Shown: positions 15,262-22,721 of the stretch, piece after piece
Numbering within the stretch: the first letter of the stretch is position 1
How the letters are laid out: each line of letters starts with the position of its first letter
Source of the DNA: an uncultured Eubacteriales bacterium
GTDB lineage: Bacteria > Bacillota > Clostridia > Oscillospirales > Oscillospiraceae
Reading direction: 5' to 3'
NCBI GenBank assembly: GCA_905202605.1
Contig: CAJKSU010000001.1
Location: 1 to 47,745, forward strand
Length of the DNA stretch: 47,745 bases
Notes under the pieces: generated by a model
What the model saw: only the letters and a program-made list of their open reading frames with translations
The model's database searches: none
Told to the model about the DNA's origin: nothing
Translations under genes and position numbers: made by a program

Positions 15262-16647
15262 TTATGCGTTCTTGCTGGGGAGCACGATGGTAGCGCCGCC
15301 CTCCTCATAAATCTCATCATCGTTGATGGTGGTGATCCAGAAGCCCAGCTCTACATAGTGCTTTCCGTCCTTTTCGTACTTGTCATAGACCTGAGAATGG
15401 ATCTTCATGACGTCGTACTGGAGGCCGTGGGTGTTGCACTTCTTGCCGGCCATGGCGGGAATCTTCTCAATCATCTCGCAGACGGCAGTGTTCTTGGGGA
15501 AGCAGAAGCCCTGCTCGGTGGGATCGGTCATAATGCCCCAGCGGATATTCTGAATCCAGCCATGGGAGCCCATCCAGTTATTGATATGATGGATTGCGAA
15601 GTCCCGGCCAAGGAAGTTGATGAAGATGGAGCGCTTTTCCTCCTTGGGAGGAGCACCGGCTCCGGGAGGGGGACCCATTTTTGCGCGGGGATCGTCATAG
15701 GGCGGAACCTCCGGATCCCACTCTTTCATATCTGCGGGAACATAGACGCCGTACTTGGGGTCGCGGGTCATCTTGGCGCGAACCTCGGGGTCAGAGAGCT
15801 CCTTCATGGTGCGGCTGCCGCCCACTGCCATGCCATAAGGAGGCGTGGGGTTGCAGGAGGCATGAATGGGGCCGTCGATGGTCACATTGGGCATATCGCC
15901 CACGTTGACATCCTCCCAGTAAAGGGGCTTGTCACCGCGGTAATCCTCCTTGGCCCATGTGTCAAAGATCTGCTGCCAATCCTCGTCGGTGTAGCAGTGA
16001 ATGGGACGTGTCCACCAGTCGGGGCTTTCCCATGCACGGGTGCCGGGGGTCATATCAGCGGGATCCTCATAGCTCTTGAGATTTTCTCTTGCGGAGAACA
16101 TCACACCCAGAACCTTTTCCCCCTTCTGGTTGTAGACGGAGCCGGTGCATTTGAGCACCAGATTCCGGTAGATGCTGCCCTCCTTGGGGGTCAGGTCAAC
16201 GAGCTCCAGCTTGTCCTTGACCAGATAGAGCGTATCACCTGCATAGACAGGGGCAAGCTGCTCAATTTCGTGGTGAAGGCCGGTAACGGCGAGAAAATCA
16301 CGTGCCTTGCCGTTGAAGGCAGTGAGAAAGCTATCATCATGGGCAGCAAAAGCTGGCATGGCAATCTTCCCGGCATAGCCCAGAGATTTTGCATACGCAT
16401 CATCGGTGTAAAGCTTATTGTCAGGGTCGTACTTCTTCGCGTTGTAGAGCATCATATCTTCCTTGACTTCCAACACGTTGGAGAAGCCCTGCGTGCCCTT
16501 TTCAATCTTACCGGAGATCAGCGCCTGTACGTCGATGGGGCCGCGATCCTCCAGCTCTTTGATTTTGGCGAAATATTCCTCAGCATAGGGTTTTTCCCGT
16601 TCCGTCCATACGCCGGGATAGACGGTGACAAACTTACCAGTTCCCAT
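15262..16647 (-). CDS. Double-hotdog MaoC-like protein
   Basis: A 461-residue cytoplasmic protein with two hotdog modules. The first (about 1-190) has LYNAKKYDPDNKLYTDD, which lines up with the hydratase motif D-x-N-P-x-H but carries tyrosine instead of the histidine, then IAMPAFAAHDDSF. The second begins at YWEDVNVGDMPNVTIDGPI (about 240) and contains RDFAIHHINNWMGSHGW. A proline-rich insert (PPYDDPRAKMGPPPGAGAPP, about 320-340) separates parts of module two. The family includes acyl-CoA hydratases and related dehydratases; activity and substrate here are unknown. The gene is transcribed divergently from an RpiR regulator whose likely operators cover its promoter. Confidence 0.75.
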   Translation of the reverse strand: MGTGKFVTVYPGVWTEREKPYAEEYFAKIKELEDRGPIDVQALISGKIEKGTQGFSNVLEVKEDMMLYNAKKYDPDNKLYTDDAYAKSLGYAGKIAMPAFAAHDDSFLTAFNGKARDFLAVTGLHHEIEQLAPVYAGDTLYLVKDKLELVDLTPKEGSIYRNLVLKCTGSVYNQKGEKVLGVMFSARENLKSYEDPADMTPGTRAWESPDWWTRPIHCYTDEDWQQIFDTWAKEDYRGDKPLYWEDVNVGDMPNVTIDGPIHASCNPTPPYGMAVGGSRTMKELSDPEVRAKMTRDPKYGVYVPADMKEWDPEVPPYDDPRAKMGPPPGAGAPPKEEKRSIFINFLGRDFAIHHINNWMGSHGWIQNIRWGIMTDPTEQGFCFPKNTAVCEMIEKIPAMAGKKCNTHGLQYDVMKIHSQVYDKYEKDGKHYVELGFWITTINDDEIYEEGGATIVLPSKNA

Positions 16648-16681
16648 TTATAGTTCCATCCTTTCCTAAAAATGTTTCGTA

Positions 16682-16738
16682 TTCGGAACATAAGGCATTA
16701 TACAACAACAGTTCCGAAAGTGCAATATAATTTCGGAA
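16682..16738. promoter_or_regulatory. TTCGGAA half-site cluster, likely RpiR operator
   Basis: Three copies of a 7-bp half-site in alternating orientation: TTCGGAAC (16682-16689), its exact inverse GTTCCGAA (16711-16718), and TTCGGAA (16732-16738). The middle copy lies in the spacer of the hotdog promoter, the first just downstream of the start point, the third upstream of the -35. The placement fits repression or inducible control by the adjacent RpiR protein. Confidence 0.7.
16697..16725 (-). promoter_or_regulatory. Promoter of the double-hotdog gene
   Basis: On the minus strand TTGCAC (16720-16725), a 17-base spacer and a consensus TATAAT (16697-16702). It is embedded in the TTCGGAA half-site cluster. 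Confidence 0.8.
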
Positions 16739-16807
16739 AATATAACACCGTTGCACAAAAAGACACAGGGCAGAAACGGGAAACGTCACGCCAACAGTCC
16801 GGAAGCA

Positions 16808-16836
16808 TTGCAATTTCCAAAAAAATATGATTTAAT
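16808..16836 (+). promoter_or_regulatory. rpiR-type gene promoter
   Basis: TTGCAA (16808-16813), a 17-base spacer and TTTAAT (16831-16836). It would start the message about 25 bases before ATG 16868, which supports that start over upstream in-frame ATGs. Confidence 0.55.
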
Positions 16837-16867
16837 GGAAGGGAATTTGATAAAGGGGGATGGCGAT

Positions 16868-17725
16868 ATGGAGCAGCTGCGGGAGACAATGAAGCATGCC
16901 AAGCTGACGAAAACCAGCCGACTCATAGGAGAGTACGTGCTGGATCATGAGACGGACGCCTGCTTTATGACGTCTACAGAGCTGGCTGCAGTGCTGGATG
17001 TCAGCGAGGCCAGCGTGATTCGGTTTGCACGGGCGCTGGGATATTCCGGCTATATGGACTTTCAGAAAAGCCTGCGCAGATCCCATACGGAGCGGCTGGG
17101 ACGAATCTCCTCTGCCGTGGCAGTACCCTATGAGCGCCTGCAGGCCAGTATGGCGCACAATGACGAGGACTATATTCAGGAGTTCCTGATGAATACCGAG
17201 ACGAATATTACGTCGGTGGTGCGGAATAATCCCAAGGAGACATTTGACGCCGCCATTGAGCTGCTGCTGAATTCCCGACGGAGATATATTGTGGCATCCC
17301 GCGCCAACACTGGCGTGGCGTCCTATTTTAATCTGCTGCTGCGGCATCAGGTGTCGGACGTGATTCCCACATGGGAAAGCTCTGTCAATGTCATCGACCA
17401 TATGTGCGACATTGGGAAGGAGGACTGCGTGATCCTGTTCAGCTTCCCCCGGTATTCAGAGATGGATCGGCAGGCCATGCAGTTGGCGGAGGATGCTGGC
17501 GCCTCGATTATTGTGGTGACGGATCGCCCCAGCGCGCCGCTGGCGCAGTATGCCACGGTGCTTTTGACGGTGGATGTGGATACCAATACCTTCTTCAACT
17601 CCTATGTGGGGGTGCAGCTGGTGATGGAGATCCTGTCTGCGGGACTGAGCCGCCGGGTGGGAGCTGCCAATGCGGAAAAGCTCCAGATGATCGACCGGTA
17701 TATCGGCAAGCTGGGGGTTTACTGA
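16868..17725 (+). CDS. RpiR-family transcriptional regulator (HTH plus SIS)
   Basis: RpiR-type regulator of 285 residues. An N-terminal HTH_6 domain (about 1-77) includes LTKTSRLIGEYVL, TSTELAAVLDVSEASVIRFARALGY (split here for clarity at SEASVIRF) and FQKSLRR. A SIS domain (about 115-245) that usually senses a phosphosugar contains the SRANTG, FSFPRYSEM and VTDRPSAPLAQ segments. Start ATG 16868 has AAGGGGG upstream; longer in-frame starts precede the predicted transcription start. It is divergent from the double-hotdog gene, which it probably controls. That pairing is unusual, since RpiR proteins mostly govern sugar metabolism. A terminator follows. Confidence 0.9.
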   Translation: MEQLRETMKHAKLTKTSRLIGEYVLDHETDACFMTSTELAAVLDVSEASVIRFARALGYSGYMDFQKSLRRSHTERLGRISSAVAVPYERLQASMAHNDEDYIQEFLMNTETNITSVVRNNPKETFDAAIELLLNSRRRYIVASRANTGVASYFNLLLRHQVSDVIPTWESSVNVIDHMCDIGKEDCVILFSFPRYSEMDRQAMQLAEDAGASIIVVTDRPSAPLAQYATVLLTVDVDTNTFFNSYVGVQLVMEILSAGLSRRVGAANAEKLQMIDRYIGKLGVY

Positions 17726-17734
17726 TTTGCAAAG

Positions 17735-17771
17735 AATTCACTGTGGCGCGGCGTGCTGCGGTGAATTTTTT
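17735..17771 (+). terminator. Rho-independent terminator of the RpiR gene
   Basis: AATTCAC (17735-17741) pairs with GTGAATT (17761-17767), with GC-rich inner pairing, and runs into TTTTTT. Confidence 0.85.
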
Positions 17772-17811
17772 GAATCCGCGAGAGCCTGCGCAACCTTTAG
17801 AACAGAAAATG

Positions 17812-17831
17812 CGTCTACATAGATATAGACG
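17812..17831. promoter_or_regulatory. Short dyad before the deacetylase gene
   Basis: CGTCTA (17812-17817) and TAGACG (17826-17831) form an inverted repeat around eight bases, 27 bases before the ATG. No good promoter could be fixed here, and the role is unknown. Confidence 0.35.
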
Positions 17832-17857
17832 ATAGCATGAAAAGTGGAGGGAGAACC

Positions 17858-19126
17858 ATGAAAAAGCTGGCTGCATTATGTATGATTTGTGCGCTTCTGG
17901 CGGGCTGCGGCGCTGCGCCGTCTGCGGTGGAACCGTCTGGGAGCGCGGAAGCTGCGCCCACGCCGAGTGCGTGGGGCGTTATGTCTGCGCCGTCCATGAC
18001 CACGACGCCGCAGACCTCTGACCGGGAAAACAGCAGCGAGGAGCACGCTGTGTCCATAGAGGAGTCTTCTGCGGCAGAAACGCCGGAGCCGCCCCAATCT
18101 CTGACTGAGCTGCTGCCTGCCGGGCCAAAGGTGATTGCCGACGGGGTGGAGCTGCCGTCGGTTCTGGTGGATGGGACAGCTTATGTAAATAAGAACGATT
18201 TGGAGTCGGTCTATTCCTGGCTGAATATCCAGACCGACGTGACATCGGCGGTGATGACGGGATATGATGGAACGTCCATTTCCCTGACCGTGGCAGCACC
18301 GGAGGAAGCGGAAGCCTCCGCCGAAGAAAACAAACCCTGCATTCATTTTACGGGGCAGACGGAGGAATACTGGCTGCCCCTGCGGCAGTGCGCAGAGCAG
18401 GCTGGACTGTATGTCCTCTGGGACGGCACGGTTCCTGCGGCCTATGTGACGCTGATGCCGGATACCAGCCTGATCCCGCAGGGCAGAACGGTGCCGGTGT
18501 GGATGTACCATGAGGTGGGCAATGATATCTGGGGCATTGAGTCGCTGTTTGTGTCCCCGGACAATATGCGGGAGCAACTGCAATACCTCAAGGATCACGG
18601 CTACCAGACCATTTTCTTCTCCGATCTGACCCATCTTAGCGACTATGACAAGCCGGTGATTTTGACCTTTGACGACGGCTATCTCGGAACCTATACCGAG
18701 CTGTTCCCGCTGCTGAAGGAATTTGATATGAAGGCCACGGTATTTGTGATTACCGCCTCCATCGGGACGGAGCATGATATTACCGCAGAAGAGGCAAAGG
18801 AAATGAGCGATTCCGGACTGGTTTCCATCCAGAGCCATACCGTGAACCATCCCGCGCTGGCAGAGCTGAGCGCGGAGGAGCAGGAGGAAGAGCTGAAGCA
18901 GTCCCAGCTGGATATTGCCCGGATCACGGGACGGGTTCCCTATGCCCTGTCTTATCCAACGGGAAGCTATAACGCTACCACTATTGAAATTGGAAGAAAG
19001 TACTACAAATTTGGCGTGAAAATGAACGGTGGAAACTGGCGCATTGGCAGCGATTTTTTTGCAGTGGATCGGCTTTATGCGGCGCGCAGCACTACCATTG
19101 AGGGCTATGGGGCGGCGATGCCCTGA
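17858..19126 (+). CDS. Polysaccharide deacetylase lipoprotein
   Basis: A 422-residue lipoprotein of the carbohydrate esterase 4 (NodB) family. The signal is MKKLAALCMICALLAGC, with the lipobox LAGC and lipidated Cys17. A low-complexity linker (about 20-85) is rich in alanine, serine, glutamate and proline. A domain around 95-200 (GVELPSVLVDGTAYVNKNDL) resembles copper amine oxidase-like stalk repeats. The catalytic part starts at VPVWMYHEVG, has TFDDGYLGTY near 270, and the metal histidines in SHTVNHPAL. It would remove acetyl groups from peptidoglycan or other surface glycans outside the membrane. GGAGGG precedes ATG 17858; an earlier ATG (17837) would spoil the signal. Confidence 0.92.
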   Translation: MKKLAALCMICALLAGCGAAPSAVEPSGSAEAAPTPSAWGVMSAPSMTTTPQTSDRENSSEEHAVSIEESSAAETPEPPQSLTELLPAGPKVIADGVELPSVLVDGTAYVNKNDLESVYSWLNIQTDVTSAVMTGYDGTSISLTVAAPEEAEASAEENKPCIHFTGQTEEYWLPLRQCAEQAGLYVLWDGTVPAAYVTLMPDTSLIPQGRTVPVWMYHEVGNDIWGIESLFVSPDNMREQLQYLKDHGYQTIFFSDLTHLSDYDKPVILTFDDGYLGTYTELFPLLKEFDMKATVFVITASIGTEHDITAEEAKEMSDSGLVSIQSHTVNHPALAELSAEEQEEELKQSQLDIARITGRVPYALSYPTGSYNATTIEIGRKYYKFGVKMNGGNWRIGSDFFAVDRLYAARSTTIEGYGAAMP

Positions 19127-19182
19127 CTGGCTGGAACGACTCCGGTAAATCTGTGTTTTATGGTGAATATGTATTGGAAGAA

Positions 19183-19211
19183 TTGACAAGTATCCGAACG
19201 GATGATATGAT
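19183..19211 (+). promoter_or_regulatory. Promoter of the permease-yaaA unit, with spacer dyad
   Basis: Consensus TTGACA (19183-19188), a 17-base spacer and TATGAT (19206-19211). The spacer contains the dyad ATCCG-AA-CGGAT (19192-19203), a likely repressor site. Confidence 0.82.
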
Positions 19212-19258
19212 AATGTTCACAATATCTTCACAAAATCAACATAAAGGAGTGCGAGGCC

Positions 19259-20701
19259 ATGGCAATCATGACGAAAACAGCCCACAGGGCAGAAGGCGCG
19301 GAGCAGCCCTCCGTGAAACTGGGAATGTTCCGCATCCGCATCCCATTTGTACACGCTCCATGGGAACTGCCGGAAATGATACAGGCTCTGGTGGTATTTG
19401 TTACCGGCGTATCTGCGGTTGCCTATTTACAGGATATTTTTGGGCTGCCCTTTTCCGTGGCATTGTCCATTGTGTGTGTTCATGAGCTGCTGTATGTATT
19501 CCAGAACATCGTAGGCGACCCCATTGTGGGCGGCTGGATCACGCCGGCAATCCCGCTGGTGACCACATGGCTTTTGACGTTCCAGAACACAACGGAGCGG
19601 ATTCAGGCACTTGTAATGCTACAGCTGATTTTGGGACTGCTCTATCTGATTCTGGGCGTTACGGGACTGGCATCCAAGCTGGTACACAAGGTTCCGGTGT
19701 CCGTGAAGGCGGGCATCCTCATTGGCGCAGGCTTTTCCGCGGTCATCGGGAAGTATGGCTTTGCTTCTGTAGAAAACGGCGGCATGGGCTTCTACGGCTC
19801 CCCCATCAGCTTTTCCGTGGGCGTGCTGGCGGCGCTGTTCCTGCTGTTTTCCGCAGGCTTCAACAAGCAGAAAGGAAAGCCCGGACATAAGATCATTAAA
19901 TTTCTGGCGAAGTGCGGGTTCGTTCCGGCGCTGCTGCTGGCCTATCTGATTGGCATGCTGGCGGGGGAAATTTCCACGCCGGTGAACGTGCTGGCGGACG
20001 GCGTGATCTTCAATCCTATTCCGGGACTGAAATATGTGTTCCATAACTTCTGCCTGACGGCACTGGGGCTGCCATCCTGGCATGTAATCTCCTCTGCGGC
20101 GGTGATGGCGGTGGTGGCCTATATCATCTCCTTTGGTGACATTGTTACCGGCACGGAGTTTCTGGAGGACGCCAAGCAGTATCGTACTGACGAGGATGTA
20201 AAGGTAAATCCCAACCTCACCAATATCTGCTGCGGCGTGAGAAATATCATCCAGAGCCTGTTCTGCCCCACGGTCACCCTGTCCGGTCCCCTCTGGTCGG
20301 CAATGATGGTGACCATCTGCGAACGATATAAAACCGGCAAGGAAAATATGTACTCCTTCTTTGGCGGCTGTATCACTTTTAACGTGACGAAATGGGTGTG
20401 CTGTTTGATTTTGCCGTTGGTGGCCCTGATTCGTCCCATCCTGCCGCTCTCCATGAGCCTGACCCTGATGATTCAGGCCTTCGGCTGCTTCTATGTGGCG
20501 CTGGGGCTTTGCAAAAACAATACCCAGCGGGGTGTTGCGGGACTCATCGGCGGTGTGCTGGCGATCACCAATCCTCAAACCGGACTTTTGGTGGGCATCG
20601 TGATATCGTTTATCTGCGAATGGCTGCTGACACGGGATTTTGGTGAGAAGAAGACGGAAGTACAGGAAGCAAAGCCCTGTGAGACAGGCGAGGACGCATG
20701 A
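19259..20701 (+). CDS. Multi-helix permease (NCS2/SLC26-like fold suspected)
   Basis: An integral membrane protein of 480 residues with about twelve hydrophobic segments and short soluble ends. Features include VGDPIVGGWITPAIPL, KVPVSVKAGILIGAGFSAV, IISFGDIVTGTEFLEDAK and GVLAITNPQTGLLVG. The overall pattern, with charged re-entrant-like stretches in the middle and second half, recalls the UraA/SLC26 type fold, but I cannot assign a family with certainty and no substrate can be named. AAAGGAG at 19243-19249 fits ATG 19259. The 3' end overlaps yaaA by ATGA, so they form one unit driven by the 19183 promoter. Confidence 0.75.
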   Translation: MAIMTKTAHRAEGAEQPSVKLGMFRIRIPFVHAPWELPEMIQALVVFVTGVSAVAYLQDIFGLPFSVALSIVCVHELLYVFQNIVGDPIVGGWITPAIPLVTTWLLTFQNTTERIQALVMLQLILGLLYLILGVTGLASKLVHKVPVSVKAGILIGAGFSAVIGKYGFASVENGGMGFYGSPISFSVGVLAALFLLFSAGFNKQKGKPGHKIIKFLAKCGFVPALLLAYLIGMLAGEISTPVNVLADGVIFNPIPGLKYVFHNFCLTALGLPSWHVISSAAVMAVVAYIISFGDIVTGTEFLEDAKQYRTDEDVKVNPNLTNICCGVRNIIQSLFCPTVTLSGPLWSAMMVTICERYKTGKENMYSFFGGCITFNVTKWVCCLILPLVALIRPILPLSMSLTLMIQAFGCFYVALGLCKNNTQRGVAGLIGGVLAITNPQTGLLVGIVISFICEWLLTRDFGEKKTEVQEAKPCETGEDA

Positions 20702-21447
20702 AAATCATCATTTCACCGGCGAAGACAATGCAAAGTGATCCGGACGCATTTCCGGTTGCGGAAATGCCGGAATTTCTGGAGGAAACCAAAACCCTGCTGA
20801 CACAGCTGCGGCAATATGACGGCGCAGCGCTCAAGGCGCTGCTGGGGTGCAGCGATGCGCTGGCGGAACTGAATTACCGGCGCTATCAGGAGATGGAGTT
20901 GGAGCGGGAATTGACGCCTGCGCTCTTTGCCTACGGGGGGCTGCAATACCGGCATATGGCACCCGCTGCATTTACAGAGGCGGAGTACTGTTATTTGGAA
21001 GAACATCTCCGAATTATGTCGGCGTTTTATGGTGTTCTTCGACCCATGGACGGCATTGTGCCGTACCGGCTGGAGATGCAGGCTAAGCCGGAGTTTTGCG
21101 GAAGCATGTATCAGTTTTGGGGCGAAAAGCTGGGGGCAAGCTTGGGACGGGACAATGATTTTGTCATCAACTTGGCATCCAAGGAGTACAGCACCGCGGC
21201 AAGGCGGGGACTGCCCGCCTATGTGAAATGGGTCAGCGTATATTTTGGTACGGTGAAGGACGGAAAATTCCGGGAAAAGGGAACGCTCTGCAAAATGGCG
21301 CGGGGAACCATGGTGCGATTTATGGCAGAACGGAACGTGCAAACGGCGGAGGAGCTGCTGGAGTTCCAGTCACTGGGCTTTCAATTTTGCCCGGAACGGT
21401 CCGACTCGGAGCGGCTCTACTTTGTTCAAATGCCCGAAAACCACTAA
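20698..21447 (+). CDS. yaaA: Peroxide stress protein YaaA
   Basis: YaaA (DUF328) family, 249 residues, full length. The N-terminus MKIIISPAKTM is diagnostic, followed by LNYRRYQEM and PALFAYGGLQYRHMA; the central FYGVLRPMDGIVPYRLEMQ and the C-terminal LGFQFCPERSD also match the family. In E. coli YaaA binds DNA and lowers intracellular free iron during hydrogen peroxide stress. The start overlaps the permease stop (ATGA), so translation is coupled. Co-transcription with a permease is not a known theme. Confidence 0.95.
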   Translation: MKIIISPAKTMQSDPDAFPVAEMPEFLEETKTLLTQLRQYDGAALKALLGCSDALAELNYRRYQEMELERELTPALFAYGGLQYRHMAPAAFTEAEYCYLEEHLRIMSAFYGVLRPMDGIVPYRLEMQAKPEFCGSMYQFWGEKLGASLGRDNDFVINLASKEYSTAARRGLPAYVKWVSVYFGTVKDGKFREKGTLCKMARGTMVRFMAERNVQTAEELLEFQSLGFQFCPERSDSERLYFVQMPENH

Positions 21448-21474
21448 GATTCTGTTAACTTTTGAGCTTTTTCA

Positions 21475-21503
21475 TTGCCTTCTCTGCAAATCTGGTGTAT
21501 GAT
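21475..21503 (+). promoter_or_regulatory. Promoter of the small membrane protein gene
   Basis: TTGCCT (21475-21480), a 17-base spacer and TATGAT (21498-21503) preceded by TG, an extended -10. Confidence 0.6.
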
Positions 21504-21557
21504 GTAGCCCGGTAATTCATCCGCGGCAGGATACAGCGGAAACAGGAGGATTTGTCT

Positions 21558-21743
21558 ATGAAGGCTCACGAAAAAGAAGCCAGTATCAAGAGGCTGGTTC
21601 TGCGTGCTTTTATCGTGACGGCTCTGGTGCTGGTTCTGCTGACGGTTCTTATGAGATCCGGCGTGATTGTCCGGGGAGAGGACGCCCCGCCCCAGCAGGT
21701 GGAGGAGGTCATGGGAATGCCCCAGGGGACGTTTCAGAAATAA
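21558..21743 (+). CDS. Small single-pass membrane protein
   Basis: A 61-residue protein: a basic N-terminus (MKAHEKEASIKRLVLR), one membrane helix (residues 17-35, FIVTALVLVLLTVLM), and a short acidic, proline-containing tail ending in MGMPQGTFQK. I do not recognise it. AGGAGGA at 21544-21550 fits ATG 21558; an upstream in-frame TTG is less well placed. A promoter and a strong terminator surround it, so it seems to be an expressed single gene and not a chance frame. Confidence 0.65.
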   Translation: MKAHEKEASIKRLVLRAFIVTALVLVLLTVLMRSGVIVRGEDAPPQQVEEVMGMPQGTFQK

Positions 21744-21757
21744 ATATAAAAAACAGA

Positions 21758-21795
21758 ACATGCGGCAAACTCCGAGCTGTGGAGCTGCCGCATGT
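21758..21795. terminator. Bidirectional terminator
   Basis: ACATGCGGCA (21758-21767) pairs exactly with TGCCGCATGT (21786-21795), with inner CTCC/GGAG. T tracts stand on both sides (TTTTATTT on plus, TTTTTT on minus). It serves the small membrane protein and the LpdD-like gene. Confidence 0.9.
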
Positions 21796-21797
21796 TT

Positions 21798-22145
21798 TTA
21801 TTTCAGAAGATCGGGGAGCTGAGTGAGCAGCTGAGAAAGCAGCCCGTCGCAGCCCTCCATTACAGCGCTGATCTGCTGGGGCGTGGCGTTATCATAGTGA
21901 ATGCCGCAGACGGTGCAGCAGCGCTGACCGGCAGCATCTGCAATGGCCTTTGACCATGGGACGGCAATATACTGTTCTTTATGCCCCGGCAGGGTCATGG
22001 TTTCCGGGGCAGCGCCCGGATCGCAGACGGAGACTGCGCCGATATGTCCCTTGTCGCCGCCCGCCAAAAGCACATGAATACCGTCGTCCAAAGGGGTGAC
22101 TGTACAGGTGACGGTACGGTTCAGAATGGTCGTTGTCAGCGTCAT
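21798..22145 (-). CDS. LpdD-like prenylated-flavin decarboxylase accessory protein
   Basis: A 115-residue protein whose core GIHVLLAGGDKGHIGAVSV matches the LpdD-like domain. This domain is found as the third, small component of gallate and hydroxyarylic acid decarboxylase clusters (lpdB/lpdC/lpdD; YclD in Bacillus) and is thought to help supply prenylated FMN. It carries a cysteine cluster QRCCTVCG. I use ATG 22145, which overlaps the ubiX stop as ATGA; an upstream ATG at 22163 would lie inside ubiX. It is the last gene of the ubiD-ubiX-lpdD unit. The family call rests on the motif and context. Confidence 0.75.
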   Translation of the reverse strand: MTLTTTILNRTVTCTVTPLDDGIHVLLAGGDKGHIGAVSVCDPGAAPETMTLPGHKEQYIAVPWSKAIADAAGQRCCTVCGIHYDNATPQQISAVMEGCDGLLSQLLTQLPDLLK

Positions 22146-22711
22146 AGCGGCATCCCCGTCCATTCCGGCACCTGACCCAGATGAAACCGGGAGAGTACCT
22201 TTTCTGCGATTTGACGGTTCACATCCTCGATGGTCTGGGGATGATTATAGTAGGCGGGAACCGGCGGGATGATATCTGCCCCCAATTCGCTGGCCGTGGT
22301 CAAATTCCGAAGGTGCAGGGTGCTGAAGGGGCATTCTCTTGGCACCAGCACCAGAGGACGGCGCTCCTTCATGGTAACGTCCGCCGCCCGCAGCAGCAGG
22401 GTATCGCAGTAGCCGCTGACCACCCCTGCCAGCGTTTTCATGCTGCATGGAATGATCACCATGCCCAGCGTGTCAAAGCTCCCGCTGGCGGGGCCTGCAC
22501 CGTAGTCCTCGTTGTCATAGAGCCGAAAGCAAAGCCCGCGCAGCTCCTCTCTGGACAGCCCCGCCTCATGGGCGAGGGTCAGCTCGCCGCAGTGGGACAG
22601 GATTACATGCGCCTCCACGTTGGGGAGTGCTTGGAGCTGACGCAGCAGCTCCAAGGCAAGAGGCGCACCGGATGCGCCGGTGATGCCAATCAGCAGTCGT
22701 TCCATGGTCAT
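22142..22711 (-). CDS. ubiX: Flavin prenyltransferase UbiX
   Basis: UbiX/Pad1 joins a dimethylallyl group to FMN, making the prenylated flavin cofactor of UbiD enzymes. The N-terminus LLIGITGASGAPLALELL is the FMN-binding hallmark, followed by the IIPCSMKTLAGVVSGYCDTLL core and the conserved RRPLVLVPRECPF. The start is probably ATG 22711 (189 residues) behind GAGGGCGCC; ATG 22705 is also possible. The ubiD stop lies just upstream, 11 bases away, and the LpdD-like gene overlaps the other end. Identification is firm. Confidence 0.95.
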   Translation of the reverse strand: MTMERLLIGITGASGAPLALELLRQLQALPNVEAHVILSHCGELTLAHEAGLSREELRGLCFRLYDNEDYGAGPASGSFDTLGMVIIPCSMKTLAGVVSGYCDTLLLRAADVTMKERRPLVLVPRECPFSTLHLRNLTTASELGADIIPPVPAYYNHPQTIEDVNRQIAEKVLSRFHLGQVPEWTGMPL

Positions 22712-22721
22712 GGCGGCGCCC

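Noticed and set aside
15166..16653. 495-codon open frame on the plus strand opposite the double-hotdog gene
   Set aside because: The opposite strand has hotdog-domain features, a promoter and a terminator; this frame has none.
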